A stretch of 64,000 bases of DNA from Phycicoccus avicenniae (GCF_018139485.1 NZ_JAGSNF010000004.1:273332-337331); one strand, 5' to 3'; counted from the stretch's first letter, positions 9,480-17,666 are shown. Notes: a model not told the origin generated them from the letters alone. Translations and numbers: made by a program.

Positions 9480-10073
9480 TCACGAGCCCCCGGGGACGCG
9501 GCGTCCTGCGAGCCGAGGGCAGCCGGCGCACTCGCCGCAGTCGGGGAGGGCGTAGATGAGGCAGCAGGAGGCCCGGGCGGGCACGCCGGGCCGGACGATG
9601 CCGGCGACGGTCTCGGCGTCGCGTCGGGCGGCGGTCCACATGTCGTCGACGAGTCCGCCTCGGACCCGCGGGCCGAGGCGCACGGGGCTGGCGTAGGACG
9701 CCGCGAGCGGCTCGGCCACCGCGCGGTAATCCTCCTCGGCCCGGTCCAGCCGGGCACCGAGATCGCCGTCGTCGGCGACGAGACCGGACAGGGCGACCCT
9801 CTCGGGGACGAGGGCGTTCCCTCGGACGAACGTCAGCCCGTCGAGCCGGGCCCGCCACGGGCCGGTGGCGGCGGCGTACGCGGCGGTGTGCGCCCGGACC
9901 TGGAGGACCCACTGGAGCACGAAGACCGCCGCGACCGCCGGCGGCGCGACGCCGTCGTACCACCGCGCGTGAAGGGCGGACAGGGCCCGCTGCCAGTCGT
10001 GGGGGTCGTCGGTGGGGCGGTGCCCGAGGGCCGGGCCGGCGGTGAAGGTCAGCCACGCGTGCCGGGCTGACAT
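9480..10073 (-). CDS. FhuF-like (2Fe-2S)-binding protein, putative ferric-siderophore reductase
   Basis: A 197-residue protein whose C-terminus has the motif CC-x7-C-x2-C (SCCLIYALPDCGEC), the 2Fe-2S ligand pattern of the FhuF ferric iron reductase family. The N-terminal part (WYDGVAPPAVAAVFVLQWVL) matches the helical part of that family. Such proteins reduce iron in siderophore complexes in the cytoplasm. No siderophore transport gene is nearby, so the substrate is open. The start at 10073 lies just left of the G/C hairpin downstream of lsr2. Confidence 0.75.
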   Translation of the reverse strand: MSARHAWLTFTAGPALGHRPTDDPHDWQRALSALHARWYDGVAPPAVAAVFVLQWVLQVRAHTAAYAAATGPWRARLDGLTFVRGNALVPERVALSGLVADDGDLGARLDRAEEDYRAVAEPLAASYASPVRLGPRVRGGLVDDMWTAARRDAETVAGIVRPGVPARASCCLIYALPDCGECAGCPRLAGRRVPGGS

Positions 10074-10081
10074 GCGCGCGG

Positions 10082-10106
10082 CGGGGGGGGGCCCCCCCCC
10101 CCCGCG
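10082..10106. terminator. Homopolymer G/C inverted repeat, possible lsr2 terminator or assembly artefact
   Basis: A run of nine G (10083-10091) is directly followed by twelve C (10092-10103), flanked by GC and CG, so the segment folds on itself completely. It lies between the lsr2 stop (10126) and the FhuF-like start, where a terminator would be expected. Runs of this kind are also a classic place for sequencing errors, so the exact length should not be trusted. Confidence 0.4.
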
Positions 10107-10125
10107 TCCGAGCGGACCTCGGGGG

Positions 10126-10464
10126 TCAGGAGTTCGCCTTCTCGTAGGCTTCCTGGACCTCCGTGGAGATCCGGCCGCGCTCGCTGATGTCGTAGCCGTT
10201 GTCGCGGGCCCACTGGCGGATCTGGCTCACGTCGCGACGGGCGGAGCGCCCACCGTTCTTGCTGCCGCCGCCGCTGCTCCGGCGTCCGCCCGTGCGCTCG
10301 GCGTGGCCGATCCACACGGCGAGGTCGTCGCGCAGCTTCGAGGCGTTCTCGCTCGTCAGGTCGATCTCGTAGGAGATCCCGTCGAGGGCGAAGGTGACCG
10401 TCTCGTCGGCGCTGGACTCCTTGTCGACGTCGTCGACGAGCAGGACCTGGACCTTCTTGGCCAT
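10126..10464 (-). CDS. lsr2: Lsr2-family nucleoid-associated protein
   Basis: A 112-residue xenogeneic silencer of actinobacteria. The N-terminal dimerisation domain starts MAKKVQVLLVDDVD and contains ALDGISYEIDL. A glycine/serine-rich linker follows, then the C-terminal DNA-binding domain with IRQWARDNGYDISERGRIS, including the RGR AT-hook-like loop that enters AT-rich minor grooves. Length is normal. The downstream order lysS - small membrane protein - lsr2, all leftward, is a common actinobacterial arrangement. A near-consensus promoter lies upstream (10531-10558). Confidence 0.95.
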   Translation of the reverse strand: MAKKVQVLLVDDVDKESSADETVTFALDGISYEIDLTSENASKLRDDLAVWIGHAERTGGRRSSGGGSKNGGRSARRDVSQIRQWARDNGYDISERGRISTEVQEAYEKANS

Positions 10465-10515
10465 GGGTGTTCCTCCGTGTGTCGTGATGCAAAGGCTGCG
10501 GGTGTGCTGCCCGTG

Positions 10516-10558
10516 CTTCTCTTTAGTCAGAGTATAGAGAAGGTAAAGCCTGTGTAAA
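10516..10558 (-). promoter_or_regulatory. Predicted sigma-70-type promoter of lsr2 with a small inverted repeat
   Basis: On the minus strand TTTACA (10558-10553) and TATACT (10536-10531) are separated by 16 bases, close to the housekeeping consensus and striking in this GC-rich genome. A 7-base inverted repeat CTTCTCT (10516-10522) / AGAGAAG (10536-10542) overlaps the -10 element and the presumed start site. It could be an operator, or the AT-rich tract could be an Lsr2 autoregulatory site. Confidence 0.6.
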
Positions 10559-10591
10559 GACAGATCCGAGGAAATCGGACCGATGGCGATT

Positions 10592-10789
10592 CTAGGGGGT
10601 TCCGCCGGAATTCTCTTCCGGACCATTCCGCGATTCCCGGGACAGCCGGTCCTCGTCCTCCTCCAGGCGCCGCTGGGCGAGGCGCTCGGTGCGGTCGCTC
10701 TCGACGATCCGCTTGATGATGGCGTAGAAGAATGCCGCGACGACGATCGTCGGCAGGAGGCCGGCGACGTAGGGCCACAGGGTCTGCAC
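10592..10789 (-). CDS. Small membrane protein between lysS and lsr2
   Basis: A 65-residue protein read from a GTG at 10789, two bases after the lysS stop, so probably translationally coupled to it. It has one hydrophobic segment (YVAGLLPTIVVAAFFYAIIK, about residues 7-26) followed by a highly charged tail (ESDRTERLAQRRLEEDEDRL), probably cytoplasmic and helical. Function is unknown. The same kind of small protein sits at this place in other actinobacteria, which supports it being a gene despite its size. Confidence 0.7.
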   Translation of the reverse strand: MQTLWPYVAGLLPTIVVAAFFYAIIKRIVESDRTERLAQRRLEEDEDRLSRESRNGPEENSGGTP

Positions 10790-10791
10790 GC

Positions 10792-12294
10792 TCAGGCCTC
10801 CGGCTTCAGGTGCGGGAAGAGGATCGTCTCCCGAATGCTCGCATTCGTGAAGAACATGACGAGGCGGTCGACGCCGAAACCCAGGCCGCCCATCGGCGGC
10901 GCGCCGTACTCCAGGGCCCGCAGGAAGTCCTCGTCGAGCTCCATCGCCTCGGGGTCGCCGCCGGCGGCCCGCATCGACTGGTCGGTGAGGACCTGGCGCT
11001 GGACGACGGGGTCGACGAGCTCGGAGAACCCGGTACCGCGCTCGACGCCGCCGATGACGAGGTCCCAGGCCTCGATGAGGCCCTCGGCCGAGCGGTGCGG
11101 CCGGGCCAGCGGCTGGGCGATCGCGGGGTAGTCGCACAGGAACGTCGGCTGGAGCAGCGTGGGCTCGACGACCTCCCCGAGCAGCTCGAGGAAGACCCGG
11201 TCCTTCTCCAGCCCCGGGTCGACGTCCACGCCGTGCCGCTCGGCGTGTGCGAGGAGGGTCTCCTTCGGGGTGTCGATGGTCACCGGCTCCCCGACGGCCT
11301 CGCTCACCGCGTCGTAGACCGGCAGCCAGCGCCACTCGGTGTCGAGGTCCACGGTGCCGGCGGGGGTCTCGACCTGCCGGGAGCCGAGGGCGTCGGCGAC
11401 GCCGAGGTAGATGTCGCGCAGCAGGGCGGCGATCGAGGTCTGGTCACCCCAGGCCTGGTAAGCCTCGAGCATCGTGAACTCGGGGGAGTGGGTGGCGTCG
11501 ACGCCCTCGTTGCGGAAGATCCGGCCCATCTCGTAGACCCGGTCGACGCCCCCGACGACCGCCTTCTTGAGCGGCAGCTCGAGGGCGATCCGCAGGACCA
11601 TGTCCTGGTCGAAGGCGTTGAGGTGGGTCCGGAAGGGGCGTGCGGCGGCGCCGCCGTGCACGAGCTGGAGGACGGGCGTCTCGACCTCGAGGTAGCCCTG
11701 GTCCTCGAGGACACCGCGGATCGCCCGGAGGGCGCTCGCCTTGGTCCGCACGAGGTCGCGGGCCTCCTGGCGCACGACGAGGTCGGCGTAGCGCTGGCGG
11801 ACCCGGGACTCCTCGGAGAGCTCCTTGTGCAGGACCGGTAGCGGGCGGAGGGCCTTGCTCGCCATCTCCCAGCGGGTCGCCATGACGGAGAGCTCGCCCC
11901 GGCGGGACGAGACGACCCGGCCCTCGACGAAGACGTGGTCGCCGAGGTCGACGTCGCTCTTCCACGCCGCGAGGGCGTCCTCGCCGACCTCGGCGAGGCT
12001 GAGCATCACCTGGAGGCGGGTGCCGTCGCCCTCCTGGAGGGTGGCGAACGCGAGCTTGCCGGTGTTCCGGACGAACACGACCCGCCCGCCGACGCCGACG
12101 ACGTCCTGGGTCTCCTCGCCCGCCTCGAGACCGGTCCAGCCGGCGCGGACCTCGGCGAGGCCGTGGGTGCGCGCGACGCTCACCGGGTACGCCTGGCCAC
12201 CGGCGGCGATGATGCGGTCGCGCTTGTCGCGGCGGATCCGCATCTGCTCCGGCAGGTCGGCCTCGGGGGCGGCGGGGGTGGGTGCGTCGGTCAC
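10792..12294 (-). CDS. lysS: Lysyl-tRNA synthetase, class II
   Basis: This about 500-residue class II aminoacyl-tRNA synthetase charges tRNA-Lys. The N-terminal OB-fold anticodon-binding domain contains VVFVRNTGKLAFATLQEGDG. Catalytic motif 2 appears as FRNEGVDATHSPEFTMLEAY and motif 3 as GLGFGVDRLVMF near the end. The C-terminus ETILFPHLKPEA is typical. TTG (12303), GTG (12300) and GTG (12294) are all possible starts; I give the GTG at 12294 because it has the best distance to the weak AGG upstream. The small membrane protein and lsr2 follow in the same direction. Confidence 0.95.
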   Translation of the reverse strand: MTDAPTPAAPEADLPEQMRIRRDKRDRIIAAGGQAYPVSVARTHGLAEVRAGWTGLEAGEETQDVVGVGGRVVFVRNTGKLAFATLQEGDGTRLQVMLSLAEVGEDALAAWKSDVDLGDHVFVEGRVVSSRRGELSVMATRWEMASKALRPLPVLHKELSEESRVRQRYADLVVRQEARDLVRTKASALRAIRGVLEDQGYLEVETPVLQLVHGGAAARPFRTHLNAFDQDMVLRIALELPLKKAVVGGVDRVYEMGRIFRNEGVDATHSPEFTMLEAYQAWGDQTSIAALLRDIYLGVADALGSRQVETPAGTVDLDTEWRWLPVYDAVSEAVGEPVTIDTPKETLLAHAERHGVDVDPGLEKDRVFLELLGEVVEPTLLQPTFLCDYPAIAQPLARPHRSAEGLIEAWDLVIGGVERGTGFSELVDPVVQRQVLTDQSMRAAGGDPEAMELDEDFLRALEYGAPPMGGLGFGVDRLVMFFTNASIRETILFPHLKPEA

Positions 12295-12372
12295 GAGCAC
12301 CAAGCCTACGATTTAGCCGCCACGGGCCCGAATCCGTGACCGTGGTGATCGCGCGGTGCCACACTGCCGTCC

Positions 12373-13059
12373 ATGACGAGGCCGCCGTGGCGCTGCCCTC
12401 CGTGGGTGCCCGTCGTGCTGCTCGTCGCCACCGTCGGTCAGCTCGCCGTCGCCCAGTGGTGGCCCGGCATCGACCGTTTCGCCGACAAGGCGTTCGGGGC
12501 GCGGCTCGTGCTCTACCCCGTCCTGATGCTCCTCGCCCCGGTCCTGTGGCGCGTCGTCGTGGGCCGCCGGCACCCGGGGGCACGGCCGCCCTTCGGGGCG
12601 TTCGCCCTCGTCATGGCGCCCTTCCTCGTCGACGTCACCGGCAACAGCCTCGACCTCTACGACACGGTCGTGTGGTGGGACGACGCGAACCACTACGTCA
12701 ACTGGCTGCTCCTGCTCGGGGGGATCGGCCTGCTCGTCACCGACCGGGTCGAGCCGCCGTGGGCGGTGGTGGCGCTCGTCGCGGGGCTCGGAGCCGTGCT
12801 GGCGATCGGGTGGGAGCTGGGGGAGTGGTACACGTTCATCCGGCAGGGGACCGAGCTGGGGTCCGCCTACGAGGACACGCTGGGGGACCTCACCCTCGGC
12901 ACGCTCGGGGCGACGACGGCCGGGCTCCTCGTCGTGTGGTCCCGTGGTCGCCGCCGACCACCGGGGACCGCGACGGACGAGGGCCTCAGCCCCGGCTCGC
13001 CTCCCGCAGCAGGCGGGCCAGGGCGGCGAGGTCGCCGCCGACGGCCCGGAGCGCACTGA
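12373..13059 (+). CDS. Polytopic membrane protein, possibly YjdF/DUF2238-like
   Basis: A 228-residue membrane protein with five or six hydrophobic segments. The core VDVTGNSLDLYDTVVWWDDA with the following NHYVNW, and later GWELGEWY, resembles the acidic/His core of the DUF2238 (YjdF) family, whose function is unknown; this assignment is tentative. A proline- and arginine-rich tail runs about 70 bases into the end of the convergent oxidoreductase gene, so the two overlap tail to tail. Confidence 0.75.
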   Translation: MTRPPWRCPPWVPVVLLVATVGQLAVAQWWPGIDRFADKAFGARLVLYPVLMLLAPVLWRVVVGRRHPGARPPFGAFALVMAPFLVDVTGNSLDLYDTVVWWDDANHYVNWLLLLGGIGLLVTDRVEPPWAVVALVAGLGAVLAIGWELGEWYTFIRQGTELGSAYEDTLGDLTLGTLGATTAGLLVVWSRGRRRPPGTATDEGLSPGSPPAAGGPGRRGRRRRPGAH

Positions 13060-14242
13060 CGTCGAGCGGCACGCCGTGGGCGATGACCGGTCCCGCTGCC
13101 CGCACCGGCCGGGCGATGCCGGGTCCGGTCGTCACGCCGCAGGCGGCGACGGGACGGTCCCCGACGAGGGAGAGGACGAAGGGGGCATCCGCGTCACCGA
13201 GCAGGACGTGCTCGGCGTCGACCGGCGGGACGCCCATCGACTGCATCGAGGCGTCGTACTGGTCCGACCAGGACCACGGGACGTCGGTGAAGGCGTCGTC
13301 CTCGCCCAGGGCGACGGCGGCGGCCACCTCGCCCTGACGGCCGGCGGCGGTGAAGGACTCGAGCCGGACGCCGCGGGAGCCGCCGGGCCCCCGGACCCGG
13401 ACGGCGTCGCCGGCGGCGAGCACGGCCGGGCGCGAGGTGCGCATCGAGGGGTCGACGACGATCCCGTCGTCGACGATGAGGCCGGCGGCCTCCGCGAGGT
13501 CGGTCCGGGGGCGGACCCCGATGCCGACGACGACGGTGTGCGCCGGGAGCACGCGGTCGTCGGACAGATGGACGCCGCGCACCGCACCGTCGTCCCGGAG
13601 GACCTCCTGGGGAGTCACACCGGTGTGGACCCGCACGCCGTTCCGCTCGTGGAGGCGGGTGAGCCAGTCGGCGACCGCGGGCGGGGCCACGCGCCCGAGG
13701 ACGCGTGGGTCGGCCTCGACGACGTCGACCTCGACCCCGCGCTGTCGGGCGGCGGCGGCGACCTCGAGCCCGATGACGCCCCCCCCGACGACGACGAGCC
13801 GCGAGCCCTCGGTGAGCGACGCCGAGACCCGGGCGGCGTCCGCGGCGTCGCGCAGGTGGAGCACCCCGGGCCCGTCGGCCCCGGCGACGGCCAGGCGCCG
13901 GGCGGCGGCCCCCGGGGCGAGGACGACGGCGTCGAAGGCCCACGTGGTGCCGTCCTCCGTCGTGAGCACCCCGCGGCCGGGATCGAGGGCGACGACGGGC
14001 GTCGAGCGCCGGACGAAGATCCGCTCGCGCCAGCCGGCGTCGGGGGGCCACACCTCGGGGACGGGCGCGGCGGGGTCGAGCAGGACGCCCTTGGACAGCA
14101 CGGTGCGGTCGTAGGGGGCGAGCGGCTCGTCGGCGAGCACCGCGACCGCCTCGCCCGCCTCGGCGAACCGCCGTGCGGCCGCCCCGGCGGCGGGCCCGCC
14201 GCCGACGACGACGAACCGGGGGGTCAGGCGCGAGGTGCTCAC
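12986..14242 (-). CDS. FAD-dependent NAD(P)H oxidoreductase (ferredoxin/rubredoxin reductase type)
   Basis: A 418-residue pyridine-nucleotide-disulfide-oxidoreductase-fold flavoprotein. The FAD Rossmann motif VVVGGGPAAGAAARRF is at residues 11-26, PYDRTVLSKG follows, and a second NAD(P)H Rossmann motif VVVGGGVIGLEVAAAARQRG lies near 150. The C-terminal FAD motif AVLAAGDAV is followed by a reductase-clamp domain with VPWSWSDQYD. These features are those of BenD/CamA-type ferredoxin reductases. The partner ferredoxin is not next door. The start is a GTG. Confidence 0.88.
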   Translation of the reverse strand: MSTSRLTPRFVVVGGGPAAGAAARRFAEAGEAVAVLADEPLAPYDRTVLSKGVLLDPAAPVPEVWPPDAGWRERIFVRRSTPVVALDPGRGVLTTEDGTTWAFDAVVLAPGAAARRLAVAGADGPGVLHLRDAADAARVSASLTEGSRLVVVGGGVIGLEVAAAARQRGVEVDVVEADPRVLGRVAPPAVADWLTRLHERNGVRVHTGVTPQEVLRDDGAVRGVHLSDDRVLPAHTVVVGIGVRPRTDLAEAAGLIVDDGIVVDPSMRTSRPAVLAAGDAVRVRGPGGSRGVRLESFTAAGRQGEVAAAVALGEDDAFTDVPWSWSDQYDASMQSMGVPPVDAEHVLLGDADAPFVLSLVGDRPVAACGVTTGPGIARPVRAAGPVIAHGVPLDVSALRAVGGDLAALARLLREASRG

Positions 14243-14276
14243 GCCTCACCCTCGCACGGCGGGCCGACCGGCGAGG

Positions 14277-14768
14277 TCAGCGGCTGCCGAAGTCCTGCGT
14301 CCAGTAGATGCCGTACGGGGAGGCGCCCCGGGAGACCCCGACCCCGACGGCCTTGTTCCGGCAGTTCAGGATGTTCTTGCGGTGCCCCGGGCTGTTCATC
14401 CACGCCCGGACCACCCCGGCCGGGGTGCGCTGGCCGGCGGCGATGTTCTCGGCGCTGCCGTAGCGGTAGCCCTCGGCGCGGATCCGGTCCCACGGGGTGC
14501 GGCCGTCGGGGGAGGTGTGGCTGAAGAAGCCCTTCGTCCGCATGTTCCAGCTGTGCTTGCGGGCGGCGGTCCACAGCCGCTCGTCGACCCGGAGGTTGGC
14601 GCACCCGGCCTTGCGACGCTCGGCGTTGACGAGGGAGACGACCTTCCGCTCGAGCTCGGCGCTCGTGACGGCCGACGCGGGGGCCGCGCCGACGACGGCG
14701 GCGGTCGGGGCGAGGAGGGCGGCCGCGAGCGCGGCGCGGACGAGGACGGAGCGGGCGGGAGCGGGCAC
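14277..14768 (-). CDS. Secreted CAP-domain (SCP/PR1-like) protein
   Basis: A 163-residue exported protein. I start it at the GTG at 14768 because GAGG lies 7 bases upstream and a signal peptide follows directly (hydrophobic AALAAALLAPTAAVVGA, cleavage near ASA). The mature part is a CAP domain, with NAERRKAGCANLRVDERL, the HSWNM helix, GFFSHTSPDGRTPWDRI, SAENIAAG, MNSPGHRKNIL and YWTQDFG. Bacterial CAP proteins are extracellular and mostly uncharacterised. Three cysteines could form structural disulfides. Confidence 0.88.
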   Translation of the reverse strand: MPAPARSVLVRAALAAALLAPTAAVVGAAPASAVTSAELERKVVSLVNAERRKAGCANLRVDERLWTAARKHSWNMRTKGFFSHTSPDGRTPWDRIRAEGYRYGSAENIAAGQRTPAGVVRAWMNSPGHRKNILNCRNKAVGVGVSRGASPYGIYWTQDFGSR

Positions 14769-14870
14769 GGGGTCACCTCTGGAAGGTCGGGAACCGCGTC
14801 GAGGATGCGTCGACGCGGGTGGTGGGCCGCCGCCCCCTGTCGCCGACCCGGGACCAGGGTGACACAGCAC

Positions 14871-14915
14871 CGCGCCCCGCGGGGCCCGTCGGTGACGACG
14901 GGTCCGCGGGGCGCG
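14871..14915. terminator. Strong hairpin terminator downstream of the desaturase operon
   Basis: Arms 14871-14891 and 14896-14915 pair almost completely (CGCGCCCCGCGG with CCGCGGGGCGCG at the base, CCCGTCG with CGACGGG at the tip), with one small bulge and a GTGA loop. It lies 12 bases past the desaturase stop. No U-tract is present, as is common in GC-rich actinobacteria. Confidence 0.7.
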
Positions 14916-14926
14916 TGCCGAGGCTG

Positions 14927-16225
14927 TCAGAGGCCGAGCTTGCGCTTCTTCTTCCGCCACGCCTTCGTCAGCTCGAGCCGGACGATGTCGCGGCGACGCC
15001 GGCCCTCGACCTTGTTCGGGAGCGAGAGCTGGACGACCTTGCCGTAGACGGACGCCGACTGCTTCCACAGCGTGCCCGTGACGTAGGGCAGGTCGTTGCG
15101 CTCCATGAGGTCGCGGATGCGCGGGGCGATCTCGGCGTACCGGTTGCTCGGCATGTCCGGGAACAGGTGGTGCTCGATCTGGTGGCTGAGGTTGCCCGTC
15201 ATGACGTGCATCGCCTTCGAGCCGCGGATGTTGCCCGAGCCGAGCATCTGGCGCAGGTACCACTCGCCGCGGGTCTCCCCGTCGATCGAGGTCTTCTCGA
15301 ACGTCGAGATCCCGGGCGGGAAGTGGCCGCAGATGATAACGGTGTTCGTCCAGACGTTGCGGACCAGGTTGGCGACGAGGTTCGCGGTGAGCGTCGTGCG
15401 GGCCGAGCCGGTGACGGCCGACATCGCCGGGTGGACGACGTAGTCCTTCGTCGCCTGTCGCTTGATCTTCTGAAGGACCTCGTCCCGGTTCCTCATGAAC
15501 TCGGCCTTGTCCTCCTCGCTCATCCGGTGCTTCGTCGCGACGTACCGGCCGAGCTCGAGGTCGTACGCGGCGATCGAGTACTCGAAGAGGAGGGCGTTCC
15601 CGACGTGCCAGATCGGCTGGAAGAGGTAGAAGAGGCTCCACTTCTGGTCCTCGTCGACCCGCAGGATCCCGTAGCCGAGGTCGTTGTCGCGGCCCAGCAC
15701 GTTCGTGAACGTGTGGTGGATCTCGTTGTGGCTGTGCTTCCACTGGCTCGCCGGCGAGGCGTTGTCCCACTCCCACGCCGTCGAGTGGATCTTCGGGTCA
15801 CGCATCCAGTCCCACTGGCCGTGCATGACGTTGTGGCCGATCTCCATGTTCTCGAGGATCTTCGCGACCGACAGGCCGGCCGTCCCGAGCCACCACGCGG
15901 GGCGCACCCCCTTGACCTTGACGTTGCTGAAGAGCAGGAGGGCCCGGCTGCCCATCTCGAGGTAGCGCTGGGTCTTGATGACCTTGCGGATGTACGCGGC
16001 GTCGCGCTCGCCGCGGGAGTCCATGACCTCCTTGCGGAGGGCGTCGAGCTCGTGACCGAGCGCCTCGATGTCCTCCTGGGACAGGTGCGCGGCCGGGTTC
16101 GGCTTGCCGGACTTCTTGAAGGCCGGGCGCTCGGGGCGCGGGGCGTCGCTGGCGACGCGCAGGCGGGGGTTGATGCCGCCGGGCTTCGTGGACGCGTGGG
16201 CGGGGCGCTGGGGGGCGAGGGTCAT
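14927..16225 (-). CDS. Membrane acyl-CoA/fatty acid desaturase, DesA3-like
   Basis: A 432-residue membrane di-iron desaturase. All three histidine boxes are present: HNVMHG, HSHNEIHH and HQIEHH. Family context such as WEWDNASPASQWKH, GRDNDLGYGI and HLFPDMPSNRYAEIAPRI is typical of the mycobacterial DesA3 (stearoyl-CoA delta-9 desaturase) group. It introduces a double bond into acyl chains at the inner membrane using electrons from the reductase encoded 83 bases upstream. Expression is probably set by the palindromic operator in front of that reductase. Confidence 0.93.
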   Translation of the reverse strand: MTLAPQRPAHASTKPGGINPRLRVASDAPRPERPAFKKSGKPNPAAHLSQEDIEALGHELDALRKEVMDSRGERDAAYIRKVIKTQRYLEMGSRALLLFSNVKVKGVRPAWWLGTAGLSVAKILENMEIGHNVMHGQWDWMRDPKIHSTAWEWDNASPASQWKHSHNEIHHTFTNVLGRDNDLGYGILRVDEDQKWSLFYLFQPIWHVGNALLFEYSIAAYDLELGRYVATKHRMSEEDKAEFMRNRDEVLQKIKRQATKDYVVHPAMSAVTGSARTTLTANLVANLVRNVWTNTVIICGHFPPGISTFEKTSIDGETRGEWYLRQMLGSGNIRGSKAMHVMTGNLSHQIEHHLFPDMPSNRYAEIAPRIRDLMERNDLPYVTGTLWKQSASVYGKVVQLSLPNKVEGRRRRDIVRLELTKAWRKKKRKLGL

Positions 16226-16308
16226 GGGGATCGGGTCCTTCCGGGTCTCGCGGGCGGGGGCTGGTCGTCGTGGCGTCGGGTGGGCGGCGGCCGGCCCGAC
16301 GCGGCAGG

Positions 16309-17466
16309 TCAGTGGTCGATCTCGCAGGAGCCGGCGACGGCGTTGATGCACGTCTGGATCGGCAGGGGTTCGTCGGACTCGTGGACGGTGACGTCGCCGG
16401 TGCGCAGGTCGCGCACGGCGCCGGCCCGCATCGGCAGGACGCAGCCGAAGCAGATGCCCATCCGGCAGCCGCTCGGCATGATGAGGCCGGCCTCCTCGCC
16501 GGCGTCGAGGATCGGGGTGGAGCCGTCGGCGTCCACGGTGACCCCGCTCGCGCCGAAGCTCACGGTGCCGCCCTCCCCGGGCTCGACGACGCTCGGGCGG
16601 AACCGCTCGACGTGCAGCCGCTCGGGGACACCGGCGTCGGCCCAGTGCTGCTCGGCCGCGTCGAGCAGGGCGGTCGGGCCGCAGAGCCACGTCTCACGCT
16701 CGCGCCAGTCCGGCACGAGCGTCTCGAGGCTCACGAGGTCGAGGACGCCGTGCTCGTCGTCGAGGTTGAGCCGCAGGTCCAGGCGCCCGGTCTCGTGGTG
16801 GGCGGCGAGCTCGCGGTGGAAGATGACGTCGCCACCGCTCGGCGCGCAGTGGACGTGCGCGACGTCGGCGAGCTCCGTCAGGTGGTTGCGGAGCATCCCG
16901 ATGACCGGGGTGATGCCGCTGCCGGCCGTGAGGAAGAGGACCTTGGCCGGCGCGGGCGTCGGGAGGGTGAAGTCGCCGGTCGCCTGGTCGAGCATGACGA
17001 GCGTGCCGGGGCGGGCGTTGCGGACGAGGTGGTTGCTGACCTTCCCCTCGGGGATGGCCTTCGTCGTGATCGCGATGCAGCCCGCGGGGATGCCGGCGGC
17101 GGCCGAGCCGTCGGCGCGGTGGGTGAGGCTGTAGGCGCGCCAGTGCCGGACGCCGTCGATGTCGACGCCGATCCGGATGTACTGACCGGGGACGTGACCC
17201 AGCCAGCCGCGACCGGGCCGGATGACGACGGTGGCGGCGTCGGCGGTCTCGGGGCGGACCTCCACGATCCGCCCGCGCAGGTCGGCGCCGGTACGCATCG
17301 GGTCGATGAGGTCGAGGTAGTCGGCCGGGACGAGCGGGGTGGCGAGGGCCTCGGCCACCTTGCGGGCGCCGCGGACGACGCCGCCGAGGGGGCCGTCGGT
17401 GTGGGCGCCCAGGCGCGGCCTCGTGGCCCCGTCGGGGGTCGCTCGGTCGATGCTCGGTGCCGTCAT
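16309..17466 (-). CDS. Ferredoxin-NADP-type oxidoreductase with 2Fe-2S domain, electron donor to desaturase
   Basis: A 385-residue three-domain reductase. FAD-binding is shown by HWRAYSLTH near 125, NAD(P)H-binding by FLTAGSGITPVIGMLRNH near 185, and the C-terminal plant-type 2Fe-2S ferredoxin by CRMGICFGC and a later TC. This layout and the neighbouring desaturase match the mycobacterial Rv3230c/DesA3 pair, where the reductase passes electrons from NADPH to the desaturase. The gene is the first of the two-gene unit, and its ATG lies 13 bases from a 35-base palindrome. Confidence 0.93.
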   Translation of the reverse strand: MTAPSIDRATPDGATRPRLGAHTDGPLGGVVRGARKVAEALATPLVPADYLDLIDPMRTGADLRGRIVEVRPETADAATVVIRPGRGWLGHVPGQYIRIGVDIDGVRHWRAYSLTHRADGSAAAGIPAGCIAITTKAIPEGKVSNHLVRNARPGTLVMLDQATGDFTLPTPAPAKVLFLTAGSGITPVIGMLRNHLTELADVAHVHCAPSGGDVIFHRELAAHHETGRLDLRLNLDDEHGVLDLVSLETLVPDWRERETWLCGPTALLDAAEQHWADAGVPERLHVERFRPSVVEPGEGGTVSFGASGVTVDADGSTPILDAGEEAGLIMPSGCRMGICFGCVLPMRAGAVRDLRTGDVTVHESDEPLPIQTCINAVAGSCEIDH

Positions 17467-17478
17467 GCATGCCAGCGT

Positions 17479-17513
17479 AACCTACGCAGCCGTAAGTTAC
17501 GACTCCGTAGGTT
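17479..17513. promoter_or_regulatory. Long palindromic operator in front of the desaturase/reductase unit
   Basis: A 35-base imperfect palindrome, 15 of 17 base pairs matching around a central G at 17496. The outer arms are AACCTACG and CGTAGGTT; the inner arms are CGTAA and TTACG. It is 12 bases upstream of the reductase ATG, so a bound protein would block transcription. Size and symmetry fit a TetR-type repressor such as those controlling fatty acid desaturase genes; no such regulator is encoded nearby. Confidence 0.75.
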
Positions 17514-17550
17514 TCTCTTCTCAGGAAGGGAACAGCGTCGCGTGTCCGAG

Positions 17551-17657
17551 GGTCGAGGTGGTCCTGGGCGAGGATCCGTGCGGCGTCACCTCGACCCGCG
17601 GAGGGCGGCAGCGGCTGGAGGCGTCCTCGCGCGGGGATCCGTGCGGTGGCACCTCGA
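17551..17657. repeat. Intergenic direct and inverted repeat cluster
   Basis: Two similar stretches of about 36 bases (17561-17595 and 17622-17657) share GGATCCGTGCGG and CACCTCGAC. The first is also enclosed by a perfect 10-base inverted repeat, GGTCGAGGTG (17551-17560) and CACCTCGACC (17587-17596). No protein is evident. It may be a dispersed intergenic repeat of this genome or an RNA hairpin in the leader of the reductase gene. Confidence 0.5.
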
Positions 17658-17666
17658 CACACACGT

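Noticed and set aside
13194..14249. Overlapping long frames inside the FAD oxidoreductase gene
   Set aside because: They are out of frame with recognisable FAD and NAD motifs and have low-complexity translations.
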